Shown piece by piece: positions 57,143 to 64,000 of a DNA stretch of 64,000 nt (position 1 is its first letter; every line of letters starts with the position of its first letter). The notes under the pieces were generated by a model, which was not told the DNA's origin, did not search any database, and worked only from the letters and a program-made list of their open reading frames with translations. This DNA comes from Lateolabrax maculatus. Lineage: Eukaryota > Chordata > Actinopteri > Acropomatiformes > Lateolabracidae. Where the stretch lies: contig CM062209.1 of assembly GCA_031216445.1 (NCBI GenBank), positions 26,926,501 through 26,990,500 of the forward strand, given 5' to 3'. The translations under genes and the position numbers were made by a program.

Positions 57143-57745
57143 TGCTCTGTTTTTACATAGATGGATTCCTGTTTCCTTGGGACACGTTTCAGTTGTTTTC
57201 TTGGCTTTTACTGTCATTGTTTGGTTTTGCTCATTCTCTTTCATCTGTCTGTGTCATGTTCTGTAGAAGTTCATGTGTTTCAGTTGCACATCTGGCGCCT
57301 TGTACAAGGGAGAAAACAAAGGCAGACGCAAGCTCATCTAACAAAGACAGGGTGGCAGTGGAGCGATTTTGCACAAAATGTCCATATAGGACTTTGTTAC
57401 AGAGATTTAGAGAGACACACTCTGAGGAGATTGCTGAGGGTTCTCTCACAATTCTGTTAAACAAATGTTTAGTCCTATCCAAAATAATGATACACACTGG
57501 GGCCCAGAGAATATGGCTGCTTCATAACACAAAAGCTCTATGGCTGCAAGAGAAGCAGTACATATTGTATAGAAGGAAGTACATGATGACAAAACGTGTT
57601 AAGTGATGGTACCTTTCTGAATTGTGTTTCATTATTTGATTGTGTTGGGTAAATGCATGTCACTGCAGTAAGTAGATGTAGAGAAAGAAAGCGTCAAACA
57701 CCTGAGCGTCAGTCTGTGAATCAAAAAAATAAAAAATTAAATAAA
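57143..57745 (+). terminator. vax1: VAX1 3' UTR and polyadenylation signals
   Basis: AATAAA at 57728-57733 and 57740-57745, about 590-600 nt past the stop, are the first strong signals. The several open frames across this stretch are by-products. Confidence 0.55.
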
Positions 57746-60124
57746 AGGATTTAAATGCAGCTTTATGAATGAGCAAGCAAGGCCGATTTCTCAGCATGGA
57801 ATTGGCTCTGTTTGAAGGTCACTGCAAGGCTAGTGTCAGCGCGAAAACCGAATACATTTGACATGTGAATGCAATTTGCTTATGCAGATGCCTCGAAAAA
57901 ATTCAGCTCCCAAAAAAGGTCTTTTGTATATCCGTTTGTATTAAGTTTGGACCAAACCAAAACATAATCCAGAGAAGGTGTTGTCATACAGTATGATGGT
58001 TCAATTGTTCAGTGTTGTTTTTCTCTATGGTTTGGTGAGGATGTGAACATTTTACAACAAAAGTCTTCACTTTGTGGCATTTTCGTCTTCACGATGCAGT
58101 ACCTGCCTTTTTTTTGTCTGTGATTTTAATACCACTGTGAGCTCTTGGAATTTTGGTGTACAGTTTCTAGTTCCATGCACAAGCTAAGCGCAGGAATGAG
58201 TTGCTGAAAGGGGGCAGTCCTGAAGAAAAGCTTTTCAGCCTTAGTAAGCTGCTTGCTTTGTCGAACACTACAAGGTAACAGGTTTTTTCAGTCACTAAGA
58301 CAATATAATAACCTTTCCTTCCTGTGTGAAATTTTCACAATCCACAGCCTTCATAAAAGATTTAGGCTGACTGATGCATGTGGAGACTGAATGGAATGAA
58401 TTATTGCAGTATAAAAACTACTGGAAATGAGAAATGTACCTTAAAATTGTTATTTTATTGTAAATTATTCACTTCTGTAATTAATAGATTATTAGTATAT
58501 CTGGAAAATACTGAATGAATGAATGTATTAGCTGGGTTGAGGAATCAATCAAAAGCTCTTTGGTGCTGTTGTTGTGAAATATCTTGAAATTTGTGAAACG
58601 TGTGGTACAAATGTGCATATATATCATGTATATGGATACAGACAAAGACAAGTGTGTTTTTCATTTTTCTTTCATACATGTTGCTATGAACCAAGTTGTG
58701 ATAAATTTCATGACTGTTATACCTCATACACCACAGCCTGATGTTTATGCTCCTGAAAGTTTTTTTTAAACTATTTTTGGTGATGTTAACTTAGAATGTT
58801 ATTCCCACTAATCTTTGACTAGAGTGGAACAGCATGTAGAACTTCTGTTTAAAAGTCCAACTTCATAATAACAGCAGCAATACAAATTGGAATGAGACGT
58901 TTCAAAAAGCAAATACAGGAGTGCTAATAATTAGTACAACTAATTATTAGCACTATCAATTAATCTGCCAATTATTTTCTTGATTAATAGTGCAGTCTAT
59001 AAAATAGCAGATAGCAGTGAAAAATGTCTGTCCCAAGGAGACATCTTCAAATGTCTTGTTTTTTGTGGCCAACAGTTGAAAACCCAAAGATATTCCATTT
59101 ACAAAGATCTCCAACAGAAGCAGCAAATCTGCACATTGGTAAAGCTGGGATCAGAGAACGACTTAAATAATTAATCAATTATCAAAATAGATCCGTAGCA
59201 ATTTTCTGTTGATCAACTAATCGTTTATTTATTATGTCATATTTCCCTGAAACGATATAGCTACCAAATCCTCTGATGGGTAGAGGTTGTTCAAGTCTGA
59301 TGAGGGACGTGAAGACATCATTCAGGGCTTAAAAATACCTTGATCTCACATGTGTTCAGGGCGAAAAATAAATATATACATAGTTAATATTTTCCAAAAA
59401 ATGCACCAGAATTGAACATAAATCAAAGATAAGTAAAAGTCAACCTTTAGTAGTAAGTATCTCTAGTAGTGAAACTAAATGTACTTTTAAGTTAGCATTA
59501 ATAAGACAGCATTTTCCATAATATTTTTTTTTTTTGGTTTTGCATTGTTATGGAAAGAACCAATTTCACCATAATGATACAAACAATTTAGTAGATTGAT
59601 TTAAATTCATATACATGCAAGAAATTTAGTTTGAACAAAAAGAGCTTATCTTAGTACTGATCATTCGTATTATACCCTGATGAAGACCATGAGAGATGGT
59701 TGAAAGCTACAGAAAAAGTTAATTCATTAATTAGTTAGTACTTTTGTCAAACTACTTTTTCCAAAGTTAATAATGAACTGTCATGTTCAGCATTTGCATA
59801 TTGTTGAGTTTTCTTTGCACACTAAGTCTGCACATGGACTGAGTTGAGAGGCTGTGGCAGGACGTCCCTGTTGAACTGTCAAGAAAGGCGCCAGGTGAAG
59901 CAGGACAGTTTTACTGGTTCCACCATCACGAACACAAAACCTCCCCTGGACCATGAAAAGACAAACACACGGTTTCTGATAACAACTTGCTAGAAAAACA
60001 GAATCTAGAGTAGTTTAATAATTGACAGTAATAAATTAAGAGCAACAGTTAGTCCTCATTAGTAGTTGAGGAAATGGACCAGAAGCACCAGTGTAATAGT
60101 GTACCATGGTGAATTATGGTGTGT
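57746..60124. other. 3' flank of VAX1 without a gene
   Basis: AT-rich. Contains copy B of the 39-bp repeat (58359-58397). No coding exon recognised. Confidence 0.45.
58359..58397 (+). repeat. 39-bp repeat, copy B (3' of VAX1)
   Basis: Partner of 55796-55834. Same orientation, about 2.56 kb apart, one on each side of VAX1 exon 3. Confidence 0.8.
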
Positions 60125-60410
60125 ATGTGACAGTGGTGGAAGTACTGGAGTTAAGCATAATTTTGAGGTACTTCACATTCAATTTATGCTACTTTACTTC
60201 AATTCCATGACATTTCAGAGACAAATAGTAGTTAAAATTACCTCCACAGTGACCAGCTACATCATTAGAATGCATAATGAGTATTTTTACTGTTTATACT
60301 ATGTACATTTTTGCTGATAACATTTCTGTATGTTTACAACAGTAAATGTTGTAGAAGGCCTTTTACATGTACATTATGGCACTCCAACTTTTACTTGAGT
60401 AGGGTGCTGT
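60125..60410. mobile_element. Relative of the agtggtggaagta MITE family
   Basis: Begins acagtggtggaagtactgga and contains gtacttcacattcaatttatgctactttac and aacttttacttgagta phrases. It is a non-autonomous element related to 5184-5628. Confidence 0.5.
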
Positions 60411-63400
60411 GAATAGAAGAAATGGACTTTAGAGCTATATATGAACTCTGGGGAGAGGAAACATATTCCATTGCAGCACACAGCGGTTTGCAAAGATGCT
60501 ACCCCAAGTGTAAGCTTGCTTGTAATATTCTGCTGGTTTTACGTTCTGTTCTCGGTTTAGTTCTGCTCTTCTGGCAGAGCAATCACAGTAGAAATGCAGA
60601 GACCAGCCAGTAACAGAGAAAACTGAGGCCCTTTTGTGAGCAGACCCAAAGAAACCAATCCTCCCCACTGTGTCTTGGGAATCTCCCTGGAGGAAAAAAA
60701 AAGGTCACATTTACACCTCCTGCCCCCTCTCCACCCACCACATCCACCCCCACCCATTCTTTCCCTTCACCCTAAGTCCAATTAGAAGGAAGGTCGGGGA
60801 GGTTTTTGTAAGTGAGGGGTTTTGGGGTGGGGGGGAGTGTGTGTACGTCTAGTGTGTGTATGGACACGCAGGGCTGTCATAGCTGCAGACCACCAACACA
60901 TTTTCTCCCGTCACATGGTCCAGCCTCTAAACCCAGTCTTAGGAGGTGAAAGAAAGGCTACATCCTGTCTTGTTTTTAGTATCTGTTATTTTGGCCTTAT
61001 CTTTTTGGTGCCATACAGTGAATCTGGGGATTAACGTGCTAACAAATATTACTGAAGAAGCGACCCTCTTCTAGGACAGTGATCCAGCAACTCTAAGCTC
61101 TGCGGTGCTACGAATCTGCAGGATTCCACTCTAGGCATCCCAGGCCTGTGAAAATCCTGCACAGCTTAGTCACTCTGCTTCCTCACAGACAAATTAATCC
61201 CATTAAGTAATCAAAAGAGTGATGGGTGCGGAAACCCCTCAAAAGCAAGGGTTCCACTTGTGTATTCTGGAAAAACACTTAGCATAAAGCCATGAAATAA
61301 CCGTAATTTCCAAATGTGTTGAAATACTACAATGTTCAATTACAACTGCAGCACCCTTGCTACTGTATGTATTGGCACATAGTTTGCAGTTTAGAATATC
61401 AACATATTTTCATGTTGCTTTGACAAGTTCACCAATGCTATCAGTGGCTACGCTGAAGAAATACAAAGTCTTAGTGCAGAGTAAAATAAGATATAGTATC
61501 ATTTGCAATGGAGCTAGCCACAAGCTATTGCACATAAGTAAATTTAGCAAAGCTACTGTCTTTTAACCATGTCTCCAGTCTGTTTGATTGATTATGTGCT
61601 TATGGAACCTATCCTATTTAAAGCTGCTCCTGCAAAACTTTCATATTAACAATGAATCAAATGAAATGTGTAATGTAAAAAAAGGGGTTGTTTGTGGTAA
61701 TGAACCCAGAGAGAATTATCACCTGGCTGCAGTGTTTGTGTTCCTCAGCTCTATGGTGCGCTTTAGCTCTCTGAGATCACTGTTTTGGTTTACATCCTGC
61801 AACTTTACTGTTTTGGTTCAGTCTCACAGCTCTCATCAGCATCATTTCCAGCAGCAGCGGGCTGCTGCTTTCAGTGAAAAAGCTCAGATAAAACCACTGC
61901 ACATTACCTGCTCAGCACCAAACAGGCAGACAACTTTAGCAACTAGGTGGTGAACAAAGTGGAGCAACTAAAGAACCATATATTTTTCTCAGGGGTTGGT
62001 GAAGACCAAGACAGAGCTAAAAGCAGAGTGACTTATATTGCTTTGTGCCTGCTGGTTGTGGATATAAGCAACTGTTTGCCAACGTTTAAAGATTAGGTTC
62101 ACAACTTTTCAAGTCTATGTTAAAACAACAGTCAGTGCTCAGATGAACATTGAAACAGTTCTTGCTTAATGTAATCATTCCTCCTGTTCATACTGGTCAT
62201 TAATACACACACACACACACACACACACACATACCCCCAAGTTATTCACCTGTCCAAATCAAATTCATTTTTATTTGTACTCATACCCATAAATTGAAAA
62301 AAATTTTTTTATCCAATGCATGTCCCCAACAGGCACTTGACCTGGTGCAGGTCTTGGACGTTCCTGGGCCCTGATATTGTGCATGCTGGTTTACAGACAT
62401 GGCTTACTGGGACAACTATATGGAGCAAGACCATCATTAATGTTGATAGTCACAACTGTGCTTTGCCCAAAACAGAGCTTCAAAGGTCTATGTTGGTTAA
62501 TCTTCAAGCTAACCACTGCAATGTAATGCTACTATAATTATTGATTTGTGAAAGTTATTTTAAGCAACATTCCATGATCCCGTGTAAAAGTATTCATTCA
62601 TTCATCATTCCAAAACCAAAATCTACTTATTGTGATGAGTGAACCACAGCACACAGCTGCAGTCTGTTTTCACTACGTCATCCAAAACATTTCACAATAA
62701 GGAAGAAAATATACAAAAAGGACATTTTACCACATATTTGAGTTGTTGGTCCTGACTGGTGTCACAAACCAATCATTTTACAAAATTACTGTAATTAAAT
62801 TATATTTTACTAATCTCTGGTCAAAACTTTCGGTTGATCTAAAAAAGCTGTAGACAAATCACAAACAAATCAGCCTCCTCGTTCATATAGTGTGAAAAGC
62901 CAATTTAGGCAATTATACCAGTTATAAAAAGATTATGTAATCAGGCAAGCTTAGCCCAAACAAGACTGACGTGTGCTGACTTACCTAACCCTAACCCTAC
63001 TGTATCTGCTAGTATCATCCTTAATAATGATCTGTTTACCATTAGTCATTTACTTTCGCCATTATATTTGAATTTCCAAATTCAAACTGAAGAAAAAATG
63101 ATGCAGTATGTAATGCAATATGTAATGTCCACAATGGAACAAATTACGCAGTTTAAAACCTTTACACAACTGTTGCTAAAAATCCCACAATGCAATGCTC
63201 CTGAAATAATAGCAGCATAAATTATGATGATTCCCACGTGTCCACATTCTGTATTTTCTACTCACCACAGGAGTATACAATTGAGAGTTTATTATGTAAG
63301 GAATAGAAATGACTCTTTTCTCATGGTGGACATTTTGATTTTTTGTGCACAGATGTCCAAACAACAAATTAACCTTATGTGTGGTATCCATGTGCCTTTG

Positions 63401-64000
63401 CTTTCCAGGCATTCCAGAGAGCTCATCACCTTATGGTGTGACAGGCTAAGCAATGCCTGTTACTGTGACAAACAGTTCACTGCCTGTCTGCTCACAGCCT
63501 GCAGATGTTATACTGAACGTCTGCATGTACTGTTAATACAGAAGACTCATCACATGCCTCTTACTTGTTGCTCCCCTGTTATCTTTGGAACATACTGTAG
63601 TCATCATTCAGTGTAATCCTCCAGAAAGAGCCTTTGTATTGCTGGCACTTGACCCATAAGCAGACATTTGTGAGACATTTAACACAAGATGAGTGGTGGT
63701 GTCTGCCTTATTTTACATGTGGTGTCATAACCTACTGTTTCAAGGCTTTCTGTCAACCACATAGCACCGTCCTGTTATAATGAACAACAGCTTTGTAGGG
63801 ACCATTGCATAGTTTGACCTCAAATAGCACATTGGAAAGCCTCTTTCTTATTTTTAAAAGGCCCTTGAACTTCTCACTTTAAATGAAAAACCTTTTTTCT
63901 TCTGGAAGTCACAGAGGCAGTTCCAGATTGAAAATTGGAATTCCTCTAAACAAGTCTGTGCAGAGCAAGCATCCCTAATGTTTCGAAATCTGATTTCAAC
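60411..64000. other. Gene-free right end of the window
   Basis: No exon recognised. (AC)n microsatellite at 62204-62231. A short CCTAACCCTAACCCTA run near 62985-63000. The remaining sequence is AT-rich and unassigned. Confidence 0.45.

Noticed and set aside
62984..63001. Telomere-like CCTAACCCTAACCCTA run
   Set aside because: Under three units; common by chance and no sign of a fusion point.
1..64000. CRISPR arrays, operons, phage or other prokaryotic systems
   Set aside because: Exon-intron genes, polyadenylation signals and fish transposons throughout; no spaced palindromic repeats or tightly packed reading frames.

Overview
The window looks like nuclear DNA of a teleost fish. It has short exons in long AT-rich introns with GT-AG junctions, microsatellites, and many recognisable fish transposon fragments. 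Nothing in it looks prokaryotic. All calls rest on hand translation, hand-checked splice phases and recall of gene families. No alignment or database search was run.

Three protein-coding genes can be built. (1) KCNK18, the TRESK two-pore potassium channel, lies on the minus strand (3457-9107) as three exons that join in frame to 399 aa, with both selectivity filters. (2) A group IV cytosolic phospholipase A2 (PLA2G4 family) lies on the minus strand (21178-36930), about 26 exons and about 963 aa. It has the SGGG oxyanion-hole segment, a GVSGS nucleophile elbow, a VDSG catalytic aspartate and, unusually, two consecutive C2 domains. The two C2 units come from two five-exon cassettes with identical exon lengths (73/137/132/35/43). 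One 3'-proximal exon (24171-24349) is a single base out of frame. (3) VAX1, the ventral anterior homeobox factor, lies on the plus strand (51283-57142) as three coding exons, 314 aa.

Layout: 1-3.2 kb, no gene; 3.4-9.1 kb, KCNK18 with repeat-filled introns; 9.1-12 kb, old repeats; 12.0-15.1 kb, a 5'-truncated L2-type LINE; 15.2-16.7 kb, ruins of a Ty3/gypsy element; 16.7-21 kb, no gene; 21.2-36.9 kb, the phospholipase; 37-40.6 kb, a transposon cluster (probable solo LTR, a second LINE family, an internally deleted LINE copy); 40.6-49.4 kb, a gene-poor interval; 49.4-51.3 kb, VAX1 upstream region and 5' UTR; 51.3-57.7 kb, VAX1; 57.7-64 kb, non-coding flank.

KCNK18 and VAX1 are in divergent, head-to-head order. 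From memory the human 10q25.3 locus has the same pair in the same orientation, without a phospholipase between them. The three products do not form a pathway: a membrane channel, a lipid hydrolase and a developmental transcription factor. The most unusual object is the double-C2 phospholipase.
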